From the NCBI GenBank assembly GCA_937860055.1, contig CALMBO010000027.1, forward strand, positions 186,001 through 250,000: a DNA stretch of 64,000 nucleotides, in the 5' to 3' direction. The number at the start of each line of letters is the position of its first letter. Within the stretch, counting starts at the first letter, position 1. This document shows, one piece after another, positions 37,060 to 45,301 of this stretch. Both the position numbers and the translations under genes were made by a program. The notes beneath the pieces are model-generated. The model was given only the letters and a program-made list of their open reading frames with translations, did not search any database and was not told the DNA's origin. The DNA is from an uncultured Verrucomicrobiota bacterium (GTDB taxonomy: Bacteria; Verrucomicrobiota; Kiritimatiellia; CAIQIC01; Lenti-01).

Positions 37060-39504
37060 TTACGGCACCAGCATCAGGCGGTAGTAGGACGGGTTCGACG
37101 GAGCGAGATTCGTCCACGGCGAAACCTGCACACCAAGGTTGCTCCAGACCACCGGCGCATTGGTCAGGCTGGTCGTGCGCCAGACCTGGATGTTCCCGGT
37201 CTCGTTGTAATTGGTCCAGACCAGGCGGACGGCGCCATTGGTGACGCGAATATAGGTGAACTGCGGCGCGATCTGTCCGGCGATCAGCAGGTCGTACACG
37301 CGGTTGCTCCAGCCATAGGTATTGGTGGCGCGCACCGTGAAATTGAAGCTCCCCGCCGCAGACGGCGTGCCGGACAGGAGGCCGGCGCCGCTCAGGTTCA
37401 GGCCGCCGGGCAGGCTGCCGTCGAACAGGCTGAAGGTCGGGCTTCCGCTCGCCACGATCTGCTGCGAGTAGGCCACGCCCATCATGCCGCTCGGCAGCGG
37501 ATTCGTCGTGCTGAACACGGGGATCTCCCCGATTTGCAGGTCGAAGTTCCGGTTGGTCCAGCCATAGGCGTTGGTGGCGCGCACGGTGAAGCTGTAGGGG
37601 CCCGCCACCGTGGGCGTCCCGCTCAGCAGGCCGTTCGTGGCCAGCGACAGGCCGGTCGGCAGCGTCCCGCCCACCTGGCTGAAGAGCGCGTCGCCCGTCG
37701 CCTCGATCTGCTGCGAGTAGGCGACGCCCGCCACGCCATACGGCAGCGGGCTGGTGGTTGTGAACGACGGCGGCCCCAGGATCTCGATGTCGTAGGTGGC
37801 GTTGCTCGCCCCCGCCAGGTTCGTGGCGAGAACGGTGAAGCTGGCGGACCCGACCTGCGTCGGCGTGCCCGTCACCAAACCGCCGGCCGTCAGGATCAGG
37901 CCATCCGGCAGCGAACCCGACAGCAGGCTGAACGACGGGTAGTTGCTGGCCACGATCTGCATCGAGTAGGACTGGCCCACCACGCCGCTCGGCAGCGGAT
38001 TCGTCGTGACGAATACCGGCGGTCCGGCCGGCGGCAGGATCGAGATGTTGTACGTGCGGTTGCTCGCGCCGAAGCTGTTCGTGACCCGCACCATGAAGAA
38101 GAGATCCTGGACCGTGGTCGGAGTCCCGCTCACCAGGCCGTTCGTGGTCATCGTCAGGCCGTCGGGCAGGTTGCCTTCGCCTTCCACCAGCGAGAAGGCC
38201 ACCGGCGTGTTGCTGGCCACGATCTGCAGGGAATAGTACGCGCCCACCACGCCGCTTGGCAGCGGATTCGTCGTGAGGAGCACCGGCGGTCCCGTGAATT
38301 CCAGCACGTTGATCTGGTAGGAGTTGGTCACTTGGCCATAGATGTTGCTGGCGACGACGGAGAAATAGGTCATGCCCAGGGCCGGCGGGGTGCCCCCGAT
38401 CGCGCCGTTGGTCGAATTCAGCGTCACCCATGCGGGCCATGTGCCGAACGGATAGTACCGCACCGCCGGATCGCCGGCGGCAATGACCGCGCCGGAATAG
38501 GAATAGTTCCGGTAGGCATCCGGCAGGCTGGCGCCCGTGAAGCGCGCCGGCATCACCGGGCAGACCGCCATGCAATGCCCGGCGCCCGCCGCGATCTGCG
38601 TGACCCCGTTGCTGGCATATGCCGGAACCGGGAATTGCCCCTTGGTGTCGTCGCCCCACACCACCAAGGTTCCGTCGTTTTTCAGCGCGATGCTGAACAA
38701 ATCGCCCGCGGCGATGGCCGAAACCCCGCTCGTCGCGGCGGCCGGCACGACGGTCGCATCGTAGAATGAATTGGTCCCGTCATAGGACGCGCCCCACGCG
38801 ACCACGCCGCCGTCCTTCAGCGCCAGCGCATGCCAGCGCCCGGCGGAAATGGCCGAGACTCCGCTCGTCGCGGCGGGCGGTACGCTTCGGATGCCGTAGG
38901 CCAGCTCGTTGGTGGCATCGATGCCGAAAACCTGGACTCCGCCATCCTTCAGCGCCAGGCTGTAGTAGCCGCCGCCCGAAATGGCGGACACCCCGCTGGT
39001 CAGCGAAGCCGGGACGTTGCACTGCCCATAGCTGTTCGATCCCCAGGCGATGATGCCGCCATCCTTCAGCGCCAGCGCATGCCACTCGCCGGCCGCGACC
39101 TGCGAGACGCCGCTGGTGGCCGAGGTCGGCATATTGGTCGTGACATAGCCGGCGCCCCAGATCACCACGGTGCCATCCGTCTTCCGCGCCAAGCTGAATG
39201 AAGCACCGCCCACCACCTGGGTCACGCCGCTTTGGGCGCTCACCGGAACATTGGTCTGGCTATAGGTGTTGTTTCCCCATGCCCATACCCGGCCGGCATC
39301 GATGGCCAAACTGTGCAGATATCCGGCGGCGATGGAAGAAGCCCCGTTCATCACATTGGTCGGCACCGGCGAAGCCTGCCGGTCCGCATTCAACCCCCAA
39401 CCCAACGGATGAGATCCTTGGACAGTAGCAGGCGAAACGAACATCAGCAACCCAGCCACCGAGGCTGCAGTGCACAACCCTGCCAATGTATGAACCTGCT
39501 TCAT
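37060..39504 (-). CDS. Secreted RCC1-repeat / putative-Ig-repeat protein
   Basis: 814 residues with a signal peptide (about 1-30). Residues about 35-320 hold five or more RCC1-type blades with repeating G-V-S-A-I-S-A-G and H-A-L-A-L-K-D-G-G-V-V-A-W-G units. Residues about 325-735 carry five repeats of a putative Ig fold (He_PIG type), each with T-T-N-P-L-P-S-G-V-V-G-x-x-Y-S, L-P-x-G-L and L-x-G-T-P-T motifs. A short C-terminal beta module ends S-Y-Y-R-L-M-L-V-P. Probably a surface or extracellular binding protein. No Shine-Dalgarno sequence: the -10 box ends 6 nt before the ATG, so the mRNA is likely leaderless. Confidence 0.8.
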   Translation of the reverse strand: MKQVHTLAGLCTAASVAGLLMFVSPATVQGSHPLGWGLNADRQASPVPTNVMNGASSIAAGYLHSLAIDAGRVWAWGNNTYSQTNVPVSAQSGVTQVVGGASFSLARKTDGTVVIWGAGYVTTNMPTSATSGVSQVAAGEWHALALKDGGIIAWGSNSYGQCNVPASLTSGVSAISGGGYYSLALKDGGVQVFGIDATNELAYGIRSVPPAATSGVSAISAGRWHALALKDGGVVAWGASYDGTNSFYDATVVPAAATSGVSAIAAGDLFSIALKNDGTLVVWGDDTKGQFPVPAYASNGVTQIAAGAGHCMAVCPVMPARFTGASLPDAYRNYSYSGAVIAAGDPAVRYYPFGTWPAWVTLNSTNGAIGGTPPALGMTYFSVVASNIYGQVTNSYQINVLEFTGPPVLLTTNPLPSGVVGAYYSLQIVASNTPVAFSLVEGEGNLPDGLTMTTNGLVSGTPTTVQDLFFMVRVTNSFGASNRTYNISILPPAGPPVFVTTNPLPSGVVGQSYSMQIVASNYPSFSLLSGSLPDGLILTAGGLVTGTPTQVGSASFTVLATNLAGASNATYDIEILGPPSFTTTSPLPYGVAGVAYSQQIEATGDALFSQVGGTLPTGLSLATNGLLSGTPTVAGPYSFTVRATNAYGWTNRNFDLQIGEIPVFSTTNPLPSGMMGVAYSQQIVASGSPTFSLFDGSLPGGLNLSGAGLLSGTPSAAGSFNFTVRATNTYGWSNRVYDLLIAGQIAPQFTYIRVTNGAVRLVWTNYNETGNIQVWRTTSLTNAPVVWSNLGVQVSPWTNLAPSNPSYYRLMLVP

Positions 39505-39510
39505 AATTAA

Positions 39511-39539
39511 AGTATCTACTATCCTGCTTTTTTTCGCAA
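39511..39539 (-). promoter_or_regulatory. Leaderless-type promoter of the RCC1/Ig gene
   Basis: On the minus strand, TTGCGA (39534-39539), 17 nt, and GATACT (39511-39516), ending 6 nt before ATG 39504. The predicted transcription start falls at or next to the A of the start codon. Confidence 0.45.
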
Positions 39540-39600
39540 GTCCTACTTCCCAAAAATGCTACGCCGTAATCCGTTTTTCACGATCCCCCTCTCTCCAGGC

Positions 39601-39629
39601 TTGTATCCCCTCCGTCCATCCCCTAGGAT
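39601..39629 (+). promoter_or_regulatory. Leaderless-type promoter of the glycerate dehydrogenase-like gene
   Basis: TTGTAT (39601-39606), 17 nt, TAGGAT (39624-39629), then 6 nt to ATG 39636. No Shine-Dalgarno sequence. Confidence 0.4.
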
Positions 39630-39635
39630 TGAGCC

Positions 39636-40604
39636 ATGAAACGACCCAAACTGGTTATTCTGGATGCCTTTGCCACCAACCCCGGCGATCTCTCATGGGC
39701 TCCCATCGAAGCCTTGGCCGACTGCACCATCCACGATAGGACTTCGCCATCTGATGTCCTTGCCAGAACTGGAGATGCGGATGCCGTCATGCTCAACAAG
39801 GCCGTTCTCGATGCCCATACCATTGCCCATGCCCCCCATTTGAAATATGTCGGGATCCTGGCCACGGGATGGAATACGATCGATCTCGCCGCCGCCAAAA
39901 TGCGCGGGCTGGTGGTGACCAATGTTCCCGGCTACAGCACGGATTCCGTGGCCCAGCACGCCTTCGCCCTCCTCTTGGAACTGACCAACCAAGTGGCTCT
40001 CCATTCCGCCGATGCCCGTTCCGGCGGATGGGCGAAAAATCCCGACTACTGCTACCGCCTGACTCCGCAAATGGAATTGGCGGGCCTGACGCTCGGCATC
40101 ATCGGCTTCGGGCAGATCGGCCAGGCCGTCGCCCGCATCGGGCAGGCGTTCGGCATGCGCGTGATCGCCCACCGCCGCGACCACACCGCTCCGCCTCCGG
40201 AAGGCGTCTCGTATGTTCCCCTGGATCGCCTGTTTTCCGAAAGCGACGTGGTCAGCCTGCATTGCCCCCTTTCCCCCGATACGGCCGGATTGATCAACGC
40301 CGCGCGCCTGGCGCAGATGAAGAAAACCGCCTTCTTGATCAACACGTCGCGCGGCCCCCTGGTCGTCGAACAGGATCTGGCCGATGCCCTGCGCGCGGGC
40401 CGGATCGCGGGAGCGGCCGTCGACGTCCTCTCCACCGAGCCGCCGGCGGCAACCAATCCCCTGCTCTCCGCGCCTCGCTGTCTCGTGACCCCGCACATCG
40501 CCTGGGCCACCGATGCCGCGCGGAGGCGCCTCATCGACATCGCCGCGGAAAACCTCCGCGCGTTTCTCGCAGGAAAGCCCGTCCACCAGATTCCCCTCGG
40601 CTAG
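39636..40604 (+). CDS. D-2-hydroxyacid dehydrogenase, glycerate dehydrogenase (HprA)-like
   Basis: 322 residues. NAD(P)-dependent D-2-hydroxyacid dehydrogenase with the G-F-G-Q-I-G dinucleotide loop near residue 155, N-T-S-R-G-P-L-V (catalytic Arg region near 233), a conserved Glu in S-T-E-P-P, and P-H-I-A-W-A-T with the catalytic His near 288. The last motif is typical of hydroxypyruvate/glycerate dehydrogenases. Likely reaction: hydroxypyruvate to D-glycerate, or the reverse. It stands alone, convergent with hydF across an 8-C tract (40611-40618). Confidence 0.85.
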   Translation: MKRPKLVILDAFATNPGDLSWAPIEALADCTIHDRTSPSDVLARTGDADAVMLNKAVLDAHTIAHAPHLKYVGILATGWNTIDLAAAKMRGLVVTNVPGYSTDSVAQHAFALLLELTNQVALHSADARSGGWAKNPDYCYRLTPQMELAGLTLGIIGFGQIGQAVARIGQAFGMRVIAHRRDHTAPPPEGVSYVPLDRLFSESDVVSLHCPLSPDTAGLINAARLAQMKKTAFLINTSRGPLVVEQDLADALRAGRIAGAAVDVLSTEPPAATNPLLSAPRCLVTPHIAWATDAARRRLIDIAAENLRAFLAGKPVHQIPLG

Positions 40605-40625
40605 GGCCCGCCCCCCCCTCGGCCA

Positions 40626-41858
40626 TCAATTCTTCAGCGCGGCAAGGGCCTCGGGAAAGGGCTCCAGCACGCGCGGGAGCACGCCCTTCAGATAGGAAAT
40701 GGCCACGCCGTAGTTGGTCATGGGGACGCCGCGGCCGCCGGCGGTCTGCAGGCGGTAGAGCATCTCGCGGCGCGTGATCATGCAGGCGCCGCAATGGATC
40801 GCCAGGCGGTATTTCTCCAAATCCGCCGGCCAGTCGCGCCCCGCCACCACGTCGATCTGCAGTTCCTTGCCGGTCTTCTCCCGCAGCCAGCGCGGAATTT
40901 TCCTGCGGCCGATGTCGTCCTCCAGCGCGTGGTGGGAGCAGGCCTCGCCGATCAGGATGCGGTCGCCATCGCGCAGGTCGTCGATGATCCGCGCGGCCTT
41001 CACCATCGCCGTCAGATCGCCTTTCAGGCGGGCAAGCAGGATCGAAAACGTCGTGCAGCGGACCTCCGCCGGGGTCTCGGCCACCATGCGGTCCACGACC
41101 TGCGAATCGCAGACGACCAGATCCGGCGGCGCGGACAGCCGGGACAGCGCGGCCCGGTATTCCGTCTCCTTCGCGACGACCGCGATGGCGCTCCCGTCGA
41201 GCGCCGCGCGGACGGCTTGCGCCTGCGGCAGGATCAGGCGCCCTTTCGGCGCTTCCATGTCCACCGGGATGATCAGCAACGCCACGCCGCCGGGCGGCAC
41301 CGCCCCTCCGAACAGGTCGGGCATCTGCAGGGAACTTTCGGGCAGCAATTGCCCTAGCGCGGCCTTGAAGGCATGGACCACGCGGTCCCTCTGGCCGGGC
41401 GCGGCGGCGGATTCAACCACGAAGGGCGAGCGGGCGCGCAACCGCGCAAGGAAGGCGTCGGACGGCTTCCGCAGGTCGGTTTTGCCGACCACAACGAGAT
41501 GGGGCCGTCCGGCGGATTCCATCTCGCGAAGCAGCCGCTCCTCGTGCTCGGTCCACCGCTCGGGTTCGACCATCAGGACGGCCACATCCACCCGGCGCAG
41601 GGCGGCGAACATCCTTTCGCGGCGCTTGTCGCCCAGCCCGGTTGCGTCATCCACTCCGCCGGTATCCGTGAATACCACGGGGCCGATGGGGAGCAGCTCC
41701 ATCGTCTTCTCAACGGGATCCGTCGTCGTTCCGGCCTGGGGCGAGGTGATGGCTACATCCTGCCCTGCCACCAAGTTCAGGAAGGTGGATTTTCCCACGT
41801 TGGTCCGGCCGAAAAGGCCGATGTGGATCCGCATCGATTTCGGCGTCTTTTCCATCAT
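40626..41858 (-). CDS. hydF: [FeFe]-hydrogenase maturation GTPase HydF
   Basis: 410 residues, full length. GTPase domain with Walker A G17-R-T-N-V-G-K-S24, switch T-T-T-D-P-V, D-T-G-G-V and V-V-G-K-T-D. The C-terminal iron-sulphur part has the HydF signature: C-x-H (A-C-S-H-H) and, about 45-50 residues later, H-C-G-A-C. HydF is the scaffold that carries the 2Fe subcluster made by HydE and HydG and delivers it to HydA. None of hydA, hydE or hydG is in this window. The ATG overlaps the mutL stop (ATGA), so the two are co-translated. Confidence 0.93.
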   Translation of the reverse strand: MMEKTPKSMRIHIGLFGRTNVGKSTFLNLVAGQDVAITSPQAGTTTDPVEKTMELLPIGPVVFTDTGGVDDATGLGDKRRERMFAALRRVDVAVLMVEPERWTEHEERLLREMESAGRPHLVVVGKTDLRKPSDAFLARLRARSPFVVESAAAPGQRDRVVHAFKAALGQLLPESSLQMPDLFGGAVPPGGVALLIIPVDMEAPKGRLILPQAQAVRAALDGSAIAVVAKETEYRAALSRLSAPPDLVVCDSQVVDRMVAETPAEVRCTTFSILLARLKGDLTAMVKAARIIDDLRDGDRILIGEACSHHALEDDIGRRKIPRWLREKTGKELQIDVVAGRDWPADLEKYRLAIHCGACMITRREMLYRLQTAGGRGVPMTNYGVAISYLKGVLPRVLEPFPEALAALKN

Positions 41859-43621
41859 TCGCGCCCGAATTTCCGGTTCAGCTCGCGGGTGCTGAGCAGG
41901 ATGACAGTGGGTTTTCCGCGCGGCGAAGTATAGGGCATCTCGGTGCGGGCCAGGTCGCGGATCAGCGCGTTCAGCTCGGCATCGTTCAGCTCGCGCTGGA
42001 GGCCGACTGCCTGTTTCCCGGCGATGGAAGCGATGAGCGGCTGCACCCAGTCCTTGGCCGACGTCCTGCCCCCCTGCATCAGGCCGTCGGCGATGTCCGA
42101 CAGCAGCGGGCCCGGGGCCACGCCGGCCACCCAGACCGGCAGCGCATCCACCAGGAAGGTGTCGGAACCGAACTCGGCCACGCCGAACCCCATTTCCTTG
42201 AGCAGATCGAGATGCTTCCGCAAGGCGGCGGCCTGCGCGGGCGTCACGGCCACCGTCACCGGCGGAAGCAACCCCTGGGCCGGCACGTTCCCCTTCTCCA
42301 TCGCGCCGAGAAGGCGCTCGTAGATCACGCGCTCGTGCGCCGACCGGGAATCCATCAGGACGAGGCCGTCGGCGGTCTCGAGGACGACATACATCCCCCC
42401 CACGCGGCCCATCAGGCGGTATTCGGCCCAGGGCGCGGAAGGGGCTCCCGCTTCGGGTTCCGCAGGGGGAACGGGCGGCGGCGTCCAATCCAGCCGGGGC
42501 TGCGTCACGGCCATCGGCGCCGGAGCCGGCGACGCCGGAGGCGTCGCCGAGACGGCGACGGGCGGATAGACATGCGGACGGGCGGCCTCGCGCGGCGATT
42601 CATCGCGCCTGCCGCGGCCCGCTTCGGGCCCGGCGACGGCCAGCCGGATGGCTTCGATGATGACATCCCGCACTTCCGTCGGCCGGCGGAAACGGACCTC
42701 CTTCTTGGCGGGATGCACGTTCACATCCACCAGGTCGGCCGGCAGGTCCACATGCAGGAAAAGCGGCGCATATCGGCCGCCTTGCAACACGTCGCGGTAG
42801 GCGCTCTGGATGGCGAAATTGACGACCGGCGAGCCGGAGGGCCGGCCATTGATGAAAACCACCTGCAGCTCGCGGTCGAGGCGGCTGCACGGCGGCACCC
42901 CGGCATAGCCCCCGATCTCCACCACCCCGTTGCCGAACCGGATGGGGCGCAGATGGCCGGCGATTTCCACCCCATACAGGTCGCGGATCCGGTCCAGGAG
43001 GTGTTCCGTCGCCGGCAGGCGGTACACCTCCGCATCATCGGCGCGCAACGCGAACTCGATGCCGGTGTTGGCAAGCGCCTCCAGCAGGAAGGCCTGCCGG
43101 ATGTTCGCGAATTCCGTCTGGGCCGAACGCAGGAACTTGCGGCGCGCCGGCACGTTGAAGAACAGGTTGCGCACGGCGATATCCGTGCCCCGCGGCGCCC
43201 CGGCGTCGCGGACATCCTGGATCCTGCCGCCGAAGACCAGGATCTCGGTCCCGGCGGCGGCCCCTTCCCGGTTGGTGACAAGCGTGAATTGCGAAACCGA
43301 CGCGATGGCCGCCAACGCCTCGCCCCGGAAGCCCATCGTGGCGATGGAATCGAGGTCCTTGAGCTCGCGCAGCTTGCTGGTCGCATGGCGCTCGATGGAA
43401 AGCAGCGCGTTGTCGCGGTCCATTCCGGTGCCGTCGTCCCGCACGCGCACGAGACGCCGCCCGCCATCCACCACCTCGACCTCGATGCGCGACGCCCCCG
43501 CATCGATGGAGTTCTCGACGAGTTCCTTGAGGACGGAAGCCGGACGTTCGACGACCTCCCCCGCGGCGATCTGGTTGATCACCGCGTCGGGCAGGACTCG
43601 GATCTGGGCGGGGGCGGCCAT
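41855..43621 (-). CDS. mutL: DNA mismatch repair protein MutL
   Basis: 588 residues. The N-terminal GHKL ATPase is complete: I-A-A-G-E-V-V-E-R-P, E-L-V-E-N-S-I-D-A-G, D-D-G-T-G-M, G-F-R-G-E-A-L, and V-D-V-N-V-H-P-A-K-K-E-V-R-F near residue 320. The variable linker (about 345-400) is Pro/Ala-rich and the C-terminal dimerisation domain follows. I see no clear D-Q-H-A-A-x-E-R endonuclease motif: the matching place reads D-S-R-S-A-H-E-R, so nicking activity may be absent. ATG 43621 is chosen; a TAGAAC box ends 8 nt upstream and no Shine-Dalgarno sequence is seen. Confidence 0.93.
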   Translation of the reverse strand: MAAPAQIRVLPDAVINQIAAGEVVERPASVLKELVENSIDAGASRIEVEVVDGGRRLVRVRDDGTGMDRDNALLSIERHATSKLRELKDLDSIATMGFRGEALAAIASVSQFTLVTNREGAAAGTEILVFGGRIQDVRDAGAPRGTDIAVRNLFFNVPARRKFLRSAQTEFANIRQAFLLEALANTGIEFALRADDAEVYRLPATEHLLDRIRDLYGVEIAGHLRPIRFGNGVVEIGGYAGVPPCSRLDRELQVVFINGRPSGSPVVNFAIQSAYRDVLQGGRYAPLFLHVDLPADLVDVNVHPAKKEVRFRRPTEVRDVIIEAIRLAVAGPEAGRGRRDESPREAARPHVYPPVAVSATPPASPAPAPMAVTQPRLDWTPPPVPPAEPEAGAPSAPWAEYRLMGRVGGMYVVLETADGLVLMDSRSAHERVIYERLLGAMEKGNVPAQGLLPPVTVAVTPAQAAALRKHLDLLKEMGFGVAEFGSDTFLVDALPVWVAGVAPGPLLSDIADGLMQGGRTSAKDWVQPLIASIAGKQAVGLQRELNDAELNALIRDLARTEMPYTSPRGKPTVILLSTRELNRKFGRE

Positions 43622-43661
43622 GGCAGTGGGTTCTAGCAAAGCGCGGCGCAAAACAAGAGCG

Positions 43662-43691
43662 AAAAATCGCGCGCCCCGTCAAGGGCGCGCG
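43662..43691 (-). terminator. Rho-independent terminator after the second toroid gene
   Basis: On the minus strand a 9 bp GC-only stem (43668-43676 with 43683-43691) with a 6 nt loop is followed by A then five T (43662-43666). It closes the TPR-Exb operon before mutL. Confidence 0.8.
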
Positions 43692-43715
43692 GCAGGCGGC
43701 GAAACGGCGCCGGGT

Positions 43716-45185
43716 CTAAAGGACTTCGATCTTCACGTCGTCCCCGGCTCCCGCTTCCACGGGCTTTTCCGCGATGGGCTGGTAGGTCGGCAGGAAGCGG
43801 TAGTAGACCTGCAGCGTGAGGGCCGCCATCGTGGTGGCATAGACGCGGTGCATGTTTTCCCGGCCGGTGGTCCCGGCCTCCAGGGAAAGCCCGGCGGAAT
43901 CCCAGCTTCCGTCAGGATTCTGGTGATGGATGAATTCCGGCGCGAACTGGTTGTTCCAGCTCTTCCAGCTGCCGCCGCCCTGGTGGAACTTGGTTTGGGA
44001 AATGTAGTACCACGCATACATCGGCCAGTTCGGCGGGTTCTTCCAATCGCAGGCGGCCGCGCGGAGGAAGTCCAGCCCGTTCTGGACGGCCTTCTCGCGC
44101 CCGCTTCCCAGCAGCTGCATGCTGAGCACCGCAACGGCGGTGATGCCGTGCGTGCTGTGGCTGTCCTTGTTGGAATAATAGAAGCTGCCATCCGCCTTCT
44201 GCGCGGATTTCATGTCGGCCACCGCCAGATCCATCGCCGGTTTCAGGCGGGAATTCTCCGAGCCCGCGATGAAGGCGGCCTTCATCGCCTGGCTGCACCA
44301 GCCGCCGAGCGAGGTGTCGCGGCGCGGCCCCTTTTCAAACCGGTAGTCGAATCCGCCGCCGGCCTGCTGCCCATGGATGAGCACCTCGACTCCCTTCTCC
44401 ATCGGCGGCTTCAGCGAAGGGATGCGGGTCATGCCGTAGGCTTCGCTGATCGCGTAGACGCAGATCGCCTGCGCATAGGTGCCGGCCGTGGTGTCGATCC
44501 TGGCGAACTCGCCCTCCGCGTTCTGGCGCGCGACAAGATACTGGACGGCGCGCTTGACGGTCTCCCCGAATTCCACCGAGGCGGTGGTTTCGCCATGCGC
44601 CAGATAGGTCAGAATGGCCAGCCCGGTCATGGCTTCGCGGTCGTGCGTGCTCCAGGAGCCGTCGGGATTCTGGTTGGTCCGCAGCCACTCCAGGGCCCGC
44701 CGGACGGAAACCTCGGCGTATGGCGCCCAAGGGCCGCCATGCAGGTCGCCCGCTTTCTGGCGGTTCTCCGCACCCATCCGCTGTCCCAGCCCTCCCCGGG
44801 GAATATCCTTGATCACCAGCACGCTGATCGCCGGATCGAAGCCCAGCTCCGGCGTCGATTCCAGGGACGGGTTTTGACCAAACTCCTCGGGTGGCGGAGG
44901 CGCCGGAGGCTCGTCGGCGGGACCGGGCTCCGGCGGCTGCAGGATCGACGGATCGGGCTCTGGATCCGGCGATGGCGGCTCGATGGGCGGAGGCGGCGGC
45001 TCGATGGGCGGGGCATCCGGTTCCAGATAGACGACCTCGACGGTAGCCAGATCCTCTGGCGGAGCGGACAAATCAACCAAAAACAGCAGGGCGAGGATGA
45101 TCACGAGATGGAGGAACACGGACCCCGAAGGCCCCGCCAACCATTCCGCGACGTTCCTGTGAAGAGCCTTCAACGTGGAATCCAT
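43716..45185 (-). CDS. TonB-anchored alpha/alpha-toroid (prenyltransferase/squalene-cyclase-like repeat) protein, paralogue 2
   Basis: 489 residues. A membrane helix (about 22-41) carries Ser22-x3-His26, the motif by which TonB/TolA engage ExbBD. A Pro/Glu-rich linker spans about 55-105. Residues about 150-475 form helical repeats of the prenyltransferase/squalene-oxidase type with QW-like units (N-Q-N-P-D-G-S-W, H-Q-N-P-D-G-S-W, Q-K-A-D-G-S-F). The D-x-D-D acid motif of squalene-hopene cyclases is absent, so it is probably a binding toroid and not a cyclase. It is closely similar to the upstream gene and separated from it by a terminator. AAGGAGG lies 5 nt before the ATG, and a TATTCT box (45204-45209) hints at its own promoter. 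Confidence 0.8.
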   Translation of the reverse strand: MDSTLKALHRNVAEWLAGPSGSVFLHLVIILALLFLVDLSAPPEDLATVEVVYLEPDAPPIEPPPPPIEPPSPDPEPDPSILQPPEPGPADEPPAPPPPEEFGQNPSLESTPELGFDPAISVLVIKDIPRGGLGQRMGAENRQKAGDLHGGPWAPYAEVSVRRALEWLRTNQNPDGSWSTHDREAMTGLAILTYLAHGETTASVEFGETVKRAVQYLVARQNAEGEFARIDTTAGTYAQAICVYAISEAYGMTRIPSLKPPMEKGVEVLIHGQQAGGGFDYRFEKGPRRDTSLGGWCSQAMKAAFIAGSENSRLKPAMDLAVADMKSAQKADGSFYYSNKDSHSTHGITAVAVLSMQLLGSGREKAVQNGLDFLRAAACDWKNPPNWPMYAWYYISQTKFHQGGGSWKSWNNQFAPEFIHHQNPDGSWDSAGLSLEAGTTGRENMHRVYATTMAALTLQVYYRFLPTYQPIAEKPVEAGAGDDVKIEVL

Positions 45186-45244
45186 GGCCGCCTCCTTGTC
45201 TACAGAATACCCCCGCCCCTCTCTTCTGGCTAGGGGGGATCGGC

Positions 45245-45276
45245 AAAAAAAACGCGCACCCCGGAAGGGGGGCGCG
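45245..45276 (-). terminator. Rho-independent terminator between the two toroid paralogues
   Basis: On the minus strand a GC-rich stem of about 10 bp with one mismatch and a TTCC loop is followed by eight T (45245-45252). It lies 26 nt after the stop of the upstream paralogue, so the second paralogue is only reached by read-through or from its own promoter. Confidence 0.85.
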
Positions 45277-45301
45277 CGGCAGGATCGGAACCGGGGGGAG
45301 C

